Positions 24,253 through 33,117 of a DNA stretch of 64,000 nt are shown one piece after another (the first letter of the stretch is position 1; every line of letters starts with the position of its first letter). The position numbers and the translations under genes are program-made. This DNA is from RUG626 sp051866775 (lineage in GTDB: Bacteria; Bacillota; Clostridia; Oscillospirales; Oscillospiraceae): contig JBJDXR010000040.1 of the NCBI GenBank assembly GCA_051866775.1, positions 22,006-86,005 of the forward strand, in the 5' to 3' direction. The notes under the pieces were generated by a model. The model made no database searches. It was not told where the DNA came from and saw only the letters and a program-made list of their open reading frames with translations.

Positions 24253-25617
24253 GTGTCAGCATTGAGATTGCACGGAGTCCGGGTTCCGCACAGGAAGCAC
24301 ACAGCCGCTTGTGCGCCTGAGAGGATGCCGGTGCCCGCAATGGTCACTATACCGATGTCTATGCACATCGGAGCGCCTGCGGAGCCGGTTGTTAAACCCG
24401 GAGAAACAGTTAAGGTCGGACAGCTTATCGCCAAGGCGGGGGGATTTGTCTCATCGCCGATCTACTCCAGCGTGTCGGGTAAGGTCAAAAAGCTTGACGA
24501 CATGATGGGGTCAAACGGCAGGTTTATGAAGGCTGTCGTCATTGAGCCGGACGGGAATCAGGAGCCTTTTGAAGGCATAGCCCCGCCGGAGGTTAAGGAT
24601 TTTCAGAGCTTTGTAAACGCAGTCAGGGACAGCGGAGTTGTTGGACTTGGCGGCGCGGGCTTCCCGACGGCGGTAAAGCTTGGAGTCAAGGATTTAAGCC
24701 AGATCGAGGCCGTAATAATTAACGGCGCGGAGTGTGAGCCGTATGTCACAAGCGACACCCGCACCATGCTCGACGACGCGGATTCTGTTTGGGAGGGTGT
24801 GCAGCTCCTCAAGAAGTATCTTCAGGCCAAGCGTATAATCGTTGGGATCGAAAAAAACAAGCCGGAGTGCATTAAGAAGTTTTCAGCGCTTGCTGAGAGT
24901 GACAGCGCGGTTGAGGTAGCGGCGCTGCCATCCATTTACCCGCAGGGCGGCGAAAAGGTACTGATCTATAACACCATCGGCCGTATCGTCCCTGAGGGGA
25001 AGCTTCCGCTTGATGTGGGAGCCATCGTTATTAACTGTACCACTCTCGCGGCAATAGCAAAATACATAAAGACGGGTATGCCGTTGGTTGAAAAGTGCGT
25101 GACGGTGGATGGTTCCGCAGTTAAGGAGCCTAAAAACGTCATCGCGCCGATCGGAACACCTGTATCCGACCTGTTCAATTTCTGCGGAGGCTTTAAATCG
25201 GAGCCTAAGAAGGTTCTATATGGCGGCCCGATGATGGGTATCGCCATGCCGAGTATGGACTACCCGGTCATGAAAAACACCAATGCGGTGCTGGCGCTGG
25301 ATGAGCGGGAGGCCACACTTCCGGAGCCTACCGCCTGCATTCGCTGCGGGACATGCATAGACAGCTGCCCGCTTAAGCTTATGCCCACGGAGATCGAGAG
25401 CGCATATGAGAAGAGGGATGTTGAGCGTCTTGCCAAGCTCAAGGTAAACCTCTGCATGGAGTGCGGCTGCTGTTCCTTTGCCTGCCCGGCAAAGCGCACG
25501 CTGGTCCAGACCAATAAACTTGCAAAAGCTCTGCTGGCTGCCGATATAGCGGCTAAGAAGGCGGAGGCCGCCAAAAAGGCACAGGAAGCAGAGAAAAAGG
25601 AGGCGGCTGTAAAATGA
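24253..25617 (+). CDS. rnfC: Rnf complex subunit C (electron transport, NADH side)
   Basis: This 454-residue protein couples ferredoxin and NAD+ through flavin and Fe-S centres. It has the N-terminal HRKHTA/biotinyl-like region, a Gly-rich nucleotide site (GLGGAGFPTAVKLG), INGAECEPYVTSD, and two 4Fe-4S motifs (CIRCGTCIDSCPLKL and CMECGCCSFACPAKR). The C-terminal tail is a short Ala/Lys-rich helix. The start is GTG 24253, seven bases after GGGAGG; the upstream in-frame TTG lacks a site. First gene of rnfCDGEAB. Confidence 0.95.
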   Translation: MSALRLHGVRVPHRKHTAACAPERMPVPAMVTIPMSMHIGAPAEPVVKPGETVKVGQLIAKAGGFVSSPIYSSVSGKVKKLDDMMGSNGRFMKAVVIEPDGNQEPFEGIAPPEVKDFQSFVNAVRDSGVVGLGGAGFPTAVKLGVKDLSQIEAVIINGAECEPYVTSDTRTMLDDADSVWEGVQLLKKYLQAKRIIVGIEKNKPECIKKFSALAESDSAVEVAALPSIYPQGGEKVLIYNTIGRIVPEGKLPLDVGAIVINCTTLAAIAKYIKTGMPLVEKCVTVDGSAVKEPKNVIAPIGTPVSDLFNFCGGFKSEPKKVLYGGPMMGIAMPSMDYPVMKNTNAVLALDEREATLPEPTACIRCGTCIDSCPLKLMPTEIESAYEKRDVERLAKLKVNLCMECGCCSFACPAKRTLVQTNKLAKALLAADIAAKKAEAAKKAQEAEKKEAAVK

Positions 25618-26540
25618 ACGGACTTAAAGTAAGCGTATCGCCTCATATAAGGAGTACACGCACCACCCGGAAGGTGATGCTGGATGTTATCATCGCCCTT
25701 ATGCCCGCGCTCATCGCCGCGGTATTTCTGTTCGGCATCCGTTCACTGCTGCTCACGGCGGTTTCTGCTGCTGCGTGTGTGGTATGTGAGTATGTATGGT
25801 GCCGCCTTATGAAGAAGGAGCCGACGGTCGGCGACCTCTCTGCGGTGGTGACGGGTATACTCATCGCGTTTAACGTTCCCGCCGGGATGCCGATTTGGGA
25901 GCTTATTGTCGGTGACGTGGTTGCGATCATCGTCGTTAAGATGCTCTTCGGCGGCATCGGCTGCAACTTTGTAAACCCGGCTCTCGTGGGAAGAGTCGTC
26001 ATGTTCTTCTCCTTTACGGCGGATATGACAAACTACACCTATCCCTCCGGTGCGGTCGACGCTCTCTCCAGCGCCACGCCTATGGCAAAGCTTCAGGAGC
26101 TTGACTGGAGCAATTTTACCGACCTGCTCTTGGGCATACATGGCGGAGTTATCGGCGAGACCTGTGCGTTGGCGCTTATCCTCGGAGGCGTCTATCTTGT
26201 TGTCCGAAAGGTCATAAAGCCGACCATACCGCTTGCGTACATTGGCTCAACGCTTTTGTTCACATGGATATTCGGCGGCGATCAGCCGGTGCTGAGCATT
26301 TTCACCGGCGGACTCATGCTTGGTGCCATATTTATGGCCACTGACTATGTAACCTCTCCCTTTACAAATAAGGGCAAGCTCATCTATGGCATCGGCTGCG
26401 GACTTATAACCGCCGCGATACGCCTGTTTGCCAATTCGGCCGGCGGAGTTTCCTTCTCCATACTTCTTATGAACCTTGTGGTGCCGTATATCAATGATCT
26501 TACCAGACCTAAGCCGCTTGGAGGTGTGGAAAATGACTAA
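25614..26540 (+). CDS. rnfD: Rnf complex subunit D
   Basis: This 308-residue, multi-helix membrane subunit carries covalently bound FMN. The SSATPMAKLQ stretch contains the expected flavinylation threonine in an S-x-A-T context. It overlaps rnfC by 4 bp. The subunit belongs to the ion-translocating membrane core of Rnf. Confidence 0.95.
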   Translation: MNGLKVSVSPHIRSTRTTRKVMLDVIIALMPALIAAVFLFGIRSLLLTAVSAAACVVCEYVWCRLMKKEPTVGDLSAVVTGILIAFNVPAGMPIWELIVGDVVAIIVVKMLFGGIGCNFVNPALVGRVVMFFSFTADMTNYTYPSGAVDALSSATPMAKLQELDWSNFTDLLLGIHGGVIGETCALALILGGVYLVVRKVIKPTIPLAYIGSTLLFTWIFGGDQPVLSIFTGGLMLGAIFMATDYVTSPFTNKGKLIYGIGCGLITAAIRLFANSAGGVSFSILLMNLVVPYINDLTRPKPLGGVEND

Positions 26541-27066
26541 GGAAAAATTCAATGAGTATATAAAGCCCTTTGTGGTGCTTGTGGTCATATGCCTCGTTGT
26601 GGCTTTCCTGCTGGCTTTTACAAACAGTAAGACCGCACCGATAATTGAGGAGAACGCCCGTATCGAGGCCGAGCGCATCCGTTCAGAGGTGCTGCCGGGG
26701 GCTTCCGGTTTTGAGCCTGTTGAGTGCGACACGGATGCTCTCGGTATTGACAGCGCATACCGTGAGACAAACGGTCTCGGCTACGTTATAACTGCCAGCT
26801 ACAAGGGCTATGGCGGAGATGTTACCGTGACTGTCGGCATCGACAACGACGGATACGTTGTGGGTATGAACGCCAACGTCTCCACGGAGACTACCGGCGT
26901 CGGCTCTAAGGCCGGACAGTCGGATTATACAGATAGATTCATTGGCATTTCCGGCAGCGCTGATGGCATCGACACGATATCAAACGCCACCTATTCCAGC
27001 ACGGCGGTAAAGACCGGTGTGTCCGCGGCGCTCAGTGCATTTGACGCTATCAAGGAGGCGGAATGA
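26533..27066 (+). CDS. rnfG: Rnf complex subunit G
   Basis: This 177-residue protein has one N-terminal membrane helix (FVVLVVICLVVAFLLAF) and an extracytoplasmic FMN domain. DTISNATYSSTAV holds the flavinylation motif and VSTETTGVGSK is conserved in the family. I took ATG 26533 after GGAGGTG and not the earlier in-frame start. It overlaps rnfD. Confidence 0.95.
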   Translation: MTKEKFNEYIKPFVVLVVICLVVAFLLAFTNSKTAPIIEENARIEAERIRSEVLPGASGFEPVECDTDALGIDSAYRETNGLGYVITASYKGYGGDVTVTVGIDNDGYVVGMNANVSTETTGVGSKAGQSDYTDRFIGISGSADGIDTISNATYSSTAVKTGVSAALSAFDAIKEAE

Positions 27067-27749
27067 TGAAGAAGAAGCTTTCAATACTTACAAACGGCCT
27101 TTTTAAGGAGAATCCGGTCCTGATACTTGCCCTTGGCTGCTGCTCGGTGCTTGCGGTGTCAGTTACCGTTCTCGGCGGCCTTGGAATGGGCCTTGCGCTC
27201 ACGTTTGTCCTTGTGTGCTCAAACGTGGTAATATCGCTGCTCCGTAACGTCATACCCAGTAAGGTGCGTATCCCATGCTACATAGTGGTCGTCGCTACCT
27301 TCGTCACGCTGGTGGAGATGGTGGTGGAGGCGTACATGAAGGACCTTTACGACTCCCTGGGCGTGTTTCTGTCGCTGATCGTGGTAAACTGCATAGTCCT
27401 GGGCAGAGCCGAGATGTTCGCCAGCAAAAACTCCGTGGGAGACAGCTTCTTTGACGGCCTTGGAATGGGCCTCGGATATACAATGGTTATCGTTGCGATA
27501 TCCGTGGTGCGTGAGCTTTTAGGAAGCGGGACGCTCTTCGGTGCGCGTATAATTCCGGAGGGATATCAGCTCGGCATACTCTCTCAGACCCCGGGCGGCT
27601 TTTTCTGCTTTGGATGTGCCATGGCTCTGCTGGCTGCCTGCATGAATAAGAAAGGCAAGAAGCTGGATCAGACCACCGGCTGCAACGGCCAGTGCGGCAG
27701 CTGCGGACTTCACTGCGACAATAATACAAAGGAGGAAGAGACAAAATGA
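27063..27749 (+). CDS. rnfE: Rnf complex subunit E
   Basis: This 228-residue subunit has six predicted membrane helices, with the NCIVLGRAEMFASKN stretch characteristic of RnfE/NqrD. Odd detail: the C-terminus adds a Cys-rich tail (CNGQCGSCGLHC) that could bind metal; it is found after the last helix. The start overlaps rnfG and the end overlaps rnfA. Confidence 0.94.
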   Translation: MMKKKLSILTNGLFKENPVLILALGCCSVLAVSVTVLGGLGMGLALTFVLVCSNVVISLLRNVIPSKVRIPCYIVVVATFVTLVEMVVEAYMKDLYDSLGVFLSLIVVNCIVLGRAEMFASKNSVGDSFFDGLGMGLGYTMVIVAISVVRELLGSGTLFGARIIPEGYQLGILSQTPGGFFCFGCAMALLAACMNKKGKKLDQTTGCNGQCGSCGLHCDNNTKEEETK

Positions 27750-28348
27750 GTGAACAGCTTGCAAAAATCCTCCTGATAATGTTTACAATGGTGTTTACCG
27801 AAAACTACGTCCTTGTACAGTTCCTCGGTATATGCCCGTTTTTAGGAGTTTCACAGAAGTTTTCATCCTGTATCGGAATGAGCGGGGCGGTCATATTTGT
27901 AATGACGCTGGCCTCCGCTGCCACCTACGGTATTTATCAGGGACTGATGGTCCCCTTCGGGCTTGAGTACCTTTCAACCATCATTTTCATTCTTGTTATA
28001 GCAGCGCTTGTGCAGCTGGTTGAGATCGTGCTGAAAAAGTACATGAAGCCCCTTTATAACGCCCTCGGAGTATATCTGCCGCTTATAACTACTAACTGCG
28101 CGGTTCTGGCGGTGACGCTCCTCAACATCAGCGAGGATTATAACTTCCTGGAGTCCTGCGTGGACGGCTTCTCAGCCGGCGTGGGCTTTGGCCTTGCACT
28201 TATCCTCTTCTGCGGAGTGCGCAAGTCCCTTGAACATGCAAAGCCCCCCAAGTCCTTTGAGGGGCTGCCGATATCCCTTATCGCCGCGGCGCTTACCAGC
28301 ATGACCTTCATGGGCTTTACCGGCATGGCCGAGAACCTGTTCGGTTAA
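27746..28348 (+). CDS. rnfA: Rnf complex subunit A
   Basis: This 200-residue membrane subunit is a paralogue of RnfE and the two form an antiparallel pair. The conserved ENYVLVQFLGICPFLGVS and LITTNCAVLAVTL stretches are present, the latter with the cysteine that in related complexes ligates an intramembrane Fe-S centre. Confidence 0.95.
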   Translation: MSEQLAKILLIMFTMVFTENYVLVQFLGICPFLGVSQKFSSCIGMSGAVIFVMTLASAATYGIYQGLMVPFGLEYLSTIIFILVIAALVQLVEIVLKKYMKPLYNALGVYLPLITTNCAVLAVTLLNISEDYNFLESCVDGFSAGVGFGLALILFCGVRKSLEHAKPPKSFEGLPISLIAAALTSMTFMGFTGMAENLFG

Positions 28349-28360
28349 GGGGGAGCGAAT

Positions 28361-29173
28361 ATGGATATTATCAATGCTGTATGGGTATTGGGCGCCATTG
28401 GCGCCGTGTGTGCGATCCTGCTGGTGCTTGCTGCAAAATTTATGCACGTTCCGGTAGATGAGAAATTTCCAAAGATCCGCGAGTGCCTTCCTGGGGCCAA
28501 CTGCGGCGCATGCGGCTACGCCGGGTGCGATGGCTACGCTTCGGCGCTGGCTTCCGGTGAGGAGACAAAGATTAATAAGTGTGTCGCAGGAGCAGATAAG
28601 GTAGCACAGGCGCTTGCCGATGCGCTGGGCGCCGAGTTTGAGGATGTCGTCGAGCAGGTGGCCGTAGTCCGCTGCAGCGGAGACTGCACCGCCACACAGG
28701 ATAAGATGGACTATCAGGGACTTTCCAGCTGTGCCGCCGCAAAGCTGCTCTTTGGTGGAAAGGGTGCGTGTTCCTTCGGCTGTATCGGCCTTGGCGACTG
28801 CGCTAAGGTGTGTCCTGAGCATGCCATAACGGTTATTGACGGCCTTGCCAGGGTGAATTTCTCCAGATGTATCGGATGTGGTATGTGTACAAGGACCTGC
28901 CCCAACGGTATAATCACTCTTATGCCGGATGTTGAGTGCATGCTTGTCGGCTGCAGCAATAAGGAGAAGGGAGCCGCCACACGCAAGGAGTGCTCCAAAG
29001 GCTGTATTGGCTGCCATAAGTGCGAGAAGGAATGCCCCCAGGGGGCGATCACGGTTGTAGACAACCTGTCACGCATCGATTACGACAAGTGCGTGGACTG
29101 CGGCCATTGTGCCGAGGTCTGCCCCGTGGGTTGCATCCATGTGAGCAATTTCAGCGGAGCGCACAGAGTGTAA
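28361..29173 (+). CDS. rnfB: Rnf complex subunit B (ferredoxin-facing Fe-S protein)
   Basis: This 270-residue protein has an N-terminal membrane helix, then the CLPGANCGACGYAGCDGYA four-cysteine motif. Ferredoxin-type 4Fe-4S motifs follow, including CIGCGMCTRTCPNG, CIGCHKCEKECPQG and CVDCGHCAEVCPVG. It accepts electrons from reduced ferredoxin. As last gene of the operon it is followed by a strong terminator. Confidence 0.95.
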   Translation: MDIINAVWVLGAIGAVCAILLVLAAKFMHVPVDEKFPKIRECLPGANCGACGYAGCDGYASALASGEETKINKCVAGADKVAQALADALGAEFEDVVEQVAVVRCSGDCTATQDKMDYQGLSSCAAAKLLFGGKGACSFGCIGLGDCAKVCPEHAITVIDGLARVNFSRCIGCGMCTRTCPNGIITLMPDVECMLVGCSNKEKGAATRKECSKGCIGCHKCEKECPQGAITVVDNLSRIDYDKCVDCGHCAEVCPVGCIHVSNFSGAHRV

Positions 29174-29238
29174 TTACTGCGTATTTTATGTGAAATGCCA
29201 TACCGCTTGCGCGATTAAAAAATGATATAACTGTTTTT

Positions 29239-29270
29239 CTCCCCTGCGCTATACGCGGGGGAGTTTTTTT
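29239..29270 (+). terminator. Terminator of the rnf operon
   Basis: CTCCCCTGCG and CGCGGGGGAG form a 10-bp stem with a 5-nt loop, followed by seven T. Confidence 0.92.
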
Positions 29271-29318
29271 GACCGCGTGAGCCTGCCTTCTTTTTGTGCC
29301 TTTGTGGTATAAAAGGGA

Positions 29319-29347
29319 TTGACATACCTAGAACGTCGAGGTATAAT
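29319..29347 (+). promoter_or_regulatory. Consensus promoter of the PadR operon
   Basis: TTGACA at 29319-29324 and TATAAT at 29342-29347 are 17 bp apart, a perfect match. An operator lies in the spacer and a second just downstream, so it should be tightly repressible. Confidence 0.85.
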
Positions 29348-29367
29348 CTACCTAGATAATCTAGGTA
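29324..29367 (+). promoter_or_regulatory. Two PadR operators over the promoter
   Basis: Site 1 (29324-29344) has ATACCT and AGGTAT arms and fills the -35/-10 spacer. Site 2 (29349-29367) is a perfect 19-bp palindrome, TACCTAGAT-A-ATCTAGGTA, over the transcription start. Shared TACCTAG/CTAGGTA-type arms and the adjacent PadR gene suggest autoregulation. Confidence 0.75.
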
Positions 29368-29388
29368 TTATTTTTAAGGAGGTCCAGT

Positions 29389-29730
29389 ATGAAGATCGAC
29401 AAAACCCTTATGTCCGGCAGCACGACGCTTCTGGTGCTGTCGCTTCTCACGGACGGGGAGAAGTACGGCTACGAGATGACCAGCGAGCTGGAGCGCCGGT
29501 CGGATGGCACCTTCTCTCTCAAGGAGGGGACGCTCTATCCGCTGCTGCACGCTCTGGAGAAGGACGGCTGTGTGAAGTCCCGCATGAAGGAGGCGCCCAA
29601 TGGCAGGGAACGGAAGTATTACCGCCTGACCAAAAAGGGCGCCGCCCTGCTGGATGAAAAGACTGAGGAGTGGAAGCTGTTCTCGGAGAAGGTCAACGCC
29701 GTCATAGGCTTCTCCCCGGCGGTGACCTGA
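29389..29730 (+). CDS. PadR-family transcriptional repressor
   Basis: This 113-residue winged-helix protein has the PadR signature: TTLLVLSLLTDGEKYGYEMTSELERRSDGTFSLKEGTLYPLLHALEKDGCV and a following wing with ERKYYRLTKKG. A short C-terminal dimerisation helix follows. AAGGAGGT precedes the ATG. It heads an operon of four membrane-protein genes and most likely represses it through the two palindromes upstream. The inducer is unknown. Confidence 0.9.
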   Translation: MKIDKTLMSGSTTLLVLSLLTDGEKYGYEMTSELERRSDGTFSLKEGTLYPLLHALEKDGCVKSRMKEAPNGRERKYYRLTKKGAALLDEKTEEWKLFSEKVNAVIGFSPAVT

Positions 29731-29734
29731 CGAT

Positions 29735-30529
29735 ATGAAGAAGGTCAGCTTTGAGTATTACGCCAACAAGGCCGCGGGGTACATAAAGTATAAGCCGGAG
29801 AGAAAAGAGGTCTATGAGGAGCTTTACGCCCATCTGGAGGATAAGTTCGACGGCCTTGTGAGCGCCGGCCTTCCGGAGCGGGAGGCGGAGAAGCTCACCC
29901 TCCGGGCGATGGGGGACGCGGACGAGGTGGGCCGGGCCCTGGCGAAGGTCCACAGGCCCTTCTGGGGATATTTCCTGCGGCTCACAAAGGTGCTTTTGGT
30001 TATAACCGTCCTGCAGTTTTTTATCTCCGTGTTTAACCTGCCGGAGTATCTTGACCGCTGGTCCGGGGAGAGCGATGTGGAGCAGCGCCTGTGGAACAGC
30101 CCGGAGGCCGGCGAGGTGTTCTATTACCCCGATTGCCGTGACAGCTCCGACGGGTACACCTTCACTGTCACGCGGGTGATGACCCACGACGCTAAGACGG
30201 AGAGCGGGGAGGAGTACCACCCATTTTACTTCACGGTAAAATCCTTCAACCTCCGCCTGTGGATAGACTGCGCCGAGGTGAGGGAGTTTTACGCGGTGGA
30301 CAGCTTCGGCAACCTCTATTACCCAGACAGCACCATCCCCCGCGAAAAAGCCGAGAGAAGCCTTGTGGGAAACTACTACTACGACGGTCCCTTCACCTAC
30401 AAGTACGAGATGTGGCTGGAGGGGTATGTGGGGGGCGCCGAGTGGGTGGAGATACGGTATGACGATTTCGGGCGGGACATCTGTCTGCACATCGACCTTA
30501 CGGAGGGGGTAACCTATGAAGCGGATTAG
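29735..30529 (+). CDS. HAAS-domain membrane protein, copy 1
   Basis: This 264-residue protein begins with a helical domain of about 75 residues (KEVYEELYAHLEDKFDGLVSAGLPEREAEKLTLRAMGDADEVGRALAKVHRPFWG), like the HAAS/DUF1700 domains found next to PadR regulators. One membrane segment (VLLVITVLQFFISVFNL) and an outside domain of about 160 residues without known motifs follow. It is a clear paralogue of the gene at 31277. It starts 4 bp after padR. Function unknown; a signalling or stress-sensing role is inference from context. Confidence 0.8.
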   Translation: MKKVSFEYYANKAAGYIKYKPERKEVYEELYAHLEDKFDGLVSAGLPEREAEKLTLRAMGDADEVGRALAKVHRPFWGYFLRLTKVLLVITVLQFFISVFNLPEYLDRWSGESDVEQRLWNSPEAGEVFYYPDCRDSSDGYTFTVTRVMTHDAKTESGEEYHPFYFTVKSFNLRLWIDCAEVREFYAVDSFGNLYYPDSTIPREKAERSLVGNYYYDGPFTYKYEMWLEGYVGGAEWVEIRYDDFGRDICLHIDLTEGVTYEAD

Positions 30530-31280
30530 GGCTTTTTTCCGACGGCACCGCCCGCGGTGGTCCGTGCGCATCCTGATTAACCTGTGCCTCATCGCGGCCC
30601 TTGGCTTTGGGGCCTGGCTGCTGAAGGGAGCGCCGCCCCTCTCCGAGACCATGGCCCTGCGCCGTGCCGAGACATCGCACCTGATCGGCCCGGGGGAGAT
30701 CCTTGCCCGGGTCGTGACACCCAGCGGGGACTATCCCTCGATAATCGCCGTGGACGAGGGGGAGTGCGTCGCCCTCTTCACCACGAAGGAGCGTGGAACA
30801 GCCAGCTCCGCCCAGAGGAGGCTGTACTATCGGGAAAAGACGGGCGGCGTCACCCTGATGGCGGAGCCGCTGAACGGCACGCCGTTTAATGATGAGGATC
30901 TTTTGTTCATCTTTGCCTTCGACGAATTTCCGGAGGCCGTCCGTGCCGTGCTTGAGATCGGGATCACCTATGATTATGACGGGGCGGTGTATGACCAGAC
31001 CTTTCTTACTGAGTCCCTGCGCGAGTACGAGGGTCTCTTCCTGTTCTGCATTGAGAAGCTCCGCTTGGAGGAGTACGACATGGGAGATCACTACACACTG
31101 GAGGACTATGCCTTTTCGGAGCTTGCCTCCACCTGTCAGGTGTTTATAAGCACGGACGCGGTGTTCCCGGCGAACGTGCGGTTTTATGGCGAGGACGGCG
31201 GCCTTCTGGCGGAGGAGGAGACCTTTGTGGCAAGCCGCGCCGTGACGAAGGAGCGGCTTGGAGAGGGGGTGGGCGCATGA
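30516..31280 (+). CDS. Single-pass membrane protein, copy 1
   Basis: This 254-residue protein has a strongly basic N-terminus (MKRIRAFFRRHRPRWSVR), one membrane helix (ILINLCLIAALGFGAWLL) and an outward-facing domain. It is paralogous to the gene at 32122: RRAETSHLIGPGEILARV here matches RRAERSYHLEPGEILTSV there. It overlaps the preceding HAAS gene by 14 bp and the next by 4 bp. No family is recognised. Its operon mate probably forms a complex with it. Confidence 0.75.
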   Translation: MKRIRAFFRRHRPRWSVRILINLCLIAALGFGAWLLKGAPPLSETMALRRAETSHLIGPGEILARVVTPSGDYPSIIAVDEGECVALFTTKERGTASSAQRRLYYREKTGGVTLMAEPLNGTPFNDEDLLFIFAFDEFPEAVRAVLEIGITYDYDGAVYDQTFLTESLREYEGLFLFCIEKLRLEEYDMGDHYTLEDYAFSELASTCQVFISTDAVFPANVRFYGEDGGLLAEEETFVASRAVTKERLGEGVGA

Positions 31281-32125
31281 ATTACAACAGGGAAGGGTGG
31301 CTCGACACCGTCCTCTCCCATGTGCGCTGCGGGCCCGCCCGCAGGGAGATCCGTGAGGAGCTATCCTCCCACATGGAGGATAAGGAGCAGGCCCTTCTTG
31401 ACGCCGGGATAGCCCCGTCCGACGCATCGCGCATGGCCGTGCAGGCCATGGGCGACCCGGATGAGGTGGGCCGGGCCATGAATCAGGTCCACCGGCCCTT
31501 CTGGGGCGTTCTGTACGGCGTAATCAAGGGGCTACTGGCGGTGCTGGTGCTGGTTCTGGCCTTTCAGCTTATAAACGGCGCCGTGAATACCGGAGGCGCG
31601 GCGGAGTTGCTGAACCGTCTCTCCCCGGGAGGAAAGCTGCCAGAGATCACTGACTTGGGGGCGGATGCGGCTCCAGACCTTGCATTTCAGGTGCAGCCGG
31701 TGAAGCTGGACGGCTGCACCTACCGGGTGGAGCAGGCAAGGCTCTTTGAGACGTCCTTCGGCACCTACAGCCTGATTGTGGATATTAAGGTGACCAATCC
31801 CCTCCCGTGGGCGGACCCACCCATGGCGGTGGAGCTGCTGGAGATTCGGGACTCGTGGGGCTTTGACAGCGGGAACAGCTGGCTCACGGACCCAGAGACC
31901 GGGGAGATGTACCCAAATATTGAGCTGGAGATAGGCTGGCTTGATGGCGAGGACTTGGTACACGGCCGGATATTCGACCGTGAGACACTGCGCGCCGGGA
32001 GCTGGGGGACGTGGCGCTTTCGGATTTATGCACACTTCCCCCAATACGCCACGTGGGCGGAGATTTACTATCCAATGGATGAGGCGCTCACATTCCGGTT
32101 TACCTATCAGGAGGAGGCGGCATGA
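31277..32125 (+). CDS. HAAS-domain membrane protein, copy 2
   Basis: This 282-residue paralogue of the gene at 29735 has the N-terminal helical domain REIREELSSHMEDKEQALLDAGIAPSDASRMAVQAMGDPDEVGRAMNQVHRPFWG. One membrane helix (GLLAVLVLVLAFQLI) and an outer domain of about 180 residues follow. The outer domains of the two copies have diverged much more than the HAAS parts. ATGA overlaps at both ends show strict co-translation. Confidence 0.8.
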   Translation: MNYNREGWLDTVLSHVRCGPARREIREELSSHMEDKEQALLDAGIAPSDASRMAVQAMGDPDEVGRAMNQVHRPFWGVLYGVIKGLLAVLVLVLAFQLINGAVNTGGAAELLNRLSPGGKLPEITDLGADAAPDLAFQVQPVKLDGCTYRVEQARLFETSFGTYSLIVDIKVTNPLPWADPPMAVELLEIRDSWGFDSGNSWLTDPETGEMYPNIELEIGWLDGEDLVHGRIFDRETLRAGSWGTWRFRIYAHFPQYATWAEIYYPMDEALTFRFTYQEEAA

Positions 32126-32808
32126 GACAGAAACACAGACGCCTGACCTACCGGGGGAGGATGGTGAGGAACCTTATCCTTGCGCTCCTACTGCTGTATG
32201 CGGTCTGGGCGGCGGCGGGGTATCCGCTTTTCTCCCACAGGCTGGAGCTGCGCCGGGCGGAGCGCTCCTACCATCTGGAGCCGGGGGAGATATTGACCTC
32301 CGTTTCAACACAGGCGAACGGTCCGGACTTTCTGATCGTCCGGGGGGAGCAGGCATGTGAGGTGTTCAGGGTGCCATCCGGCGGCCTTACCGGGTACGAG
32401 GCGGAACTATTCCTCTACGAGCAGGCGGGGGAGTTTACGCTGGTGCCGCTGCCGTCCACGATCTACGGTACGTCCACCGGGTATTATAAGGGATGCATGC
32501 TGGTGTTTGGCCAGCTCCTGCCGGGGGCGGCTCGCGCGGAGCTCATCTTCTGTGTGGAGGGGGAGACGTATACGGCCGAGGCCCAGGGGGAGACGGATGG
32601 GGTGCTGGTGTTCTTCTTCCAGGGGAACCACCGGCACGGCGCCTCCGCAGAGGAGGATGACAGTCTGGCTGAATACAACACCCTGAAGACCATTCAGGGA
32701 AATCCCTTATTGGCAAGCGGTACCTTGCGGCTCTATGATGGGCAGGACGGCCTCCTGGGGGAGTACGAGGTACCCCCGGGGGCACTTCTGGCGGGGGACG
32801 CATGGTAA
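32122..32808 (+). CDS. Single-pass membrane protein, copy 2
   Basis: This 228-residue paralogue of the gene at 30516 has a basic N-terminus, one membrane helix (LILALLLLYAVWAAAGYPLF) and an outer domain. The conserved LELRRAERSYHLEPGEIL segment lies just after the helix. It is the last gene of the PadR operon and is followed by a terminator. Function unknown. Confidence 0.75.
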   Translation: MRQKHRRLTYRGRMVRNLILALLLLYAVWAAAGYPLFSHRLELRRAERSYHLEPGEILTSVSTQANGPDFLIVRGEQACEVFRVPSGGLTGYEAELFLYEQAGEFTLVPLPSTIYGTSTGYYKGCMLVFGQLLPGAARAELIFCVEGETYTAEAQGETDGVLVFFFQGNHRHGASAEEDDSLAEYNTLKTIQGNPLLASGTLRLYDGQDGLLGEYEVPPGALLAGDAW

Positions 32809-32899
32809 CGAAGCAGTGGGACGTCTCTCTCGTCCTCGGGCTGTCAAGCCCTGAAAAATTTGCGGTACGCATGCCGCGAAAAAGATGGATCACTTGTTC

Positions 32900-32937
32900 A
32901 GCCCCGGCGGGGGAACCCGCCGGGCTCTGTTTTTTTC
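32900..32937 (+). terminator. Terminator of the PadR operon
   Basis: AGCCC plus GGCGGG pair with CCCGCC plus GGGCT across one bulged C, followed by CTG and a run of seven T. Confidence 0.88.
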
Positions 32938-33004
32938 CGCTGCCCGGTATGGCTCGGGATAGAGCCGCAGGCCGGCTTCTGCCGTAAAAATCATCAAATG
33001 GAGA

Positions 33005-33032
33005 AATGGATGCAGGATTTCCTGCATCCATT
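33005..33032. other. Perfect 12-bp hairpin without a T-tract
   Basis: AATGGATGCAGG and CCTGCATCCATT flank ATTT. No T-run follows on the plus strand. It could be a remnant terminator, an RNA-stability element or a protein site. Confidence 0.5.
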
Positions 33033-33088
33033 AGTCAAAGAGACGATTCACCCCGCCGGAAGTTTAAAAAAACTGTGAGGACAATGCC

Positions 33089-33117
33089 TTGTCAACACAA
33101 TAAAAAGCGTTTATAAT
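33089..33117 (+). promoter_or_regulatory. Sigma-A promoter of pyrG-glmS
   Basis: TTGTCA at 33089-33094 and TATAAT at 33112-33117 are 17 bp apart, leaving a leader of about 130 nt before pyrG. I did not see the GGGC start sequence used for CTP-sensing reiteration in Bacillus pyrG. Confidence 0.78.
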
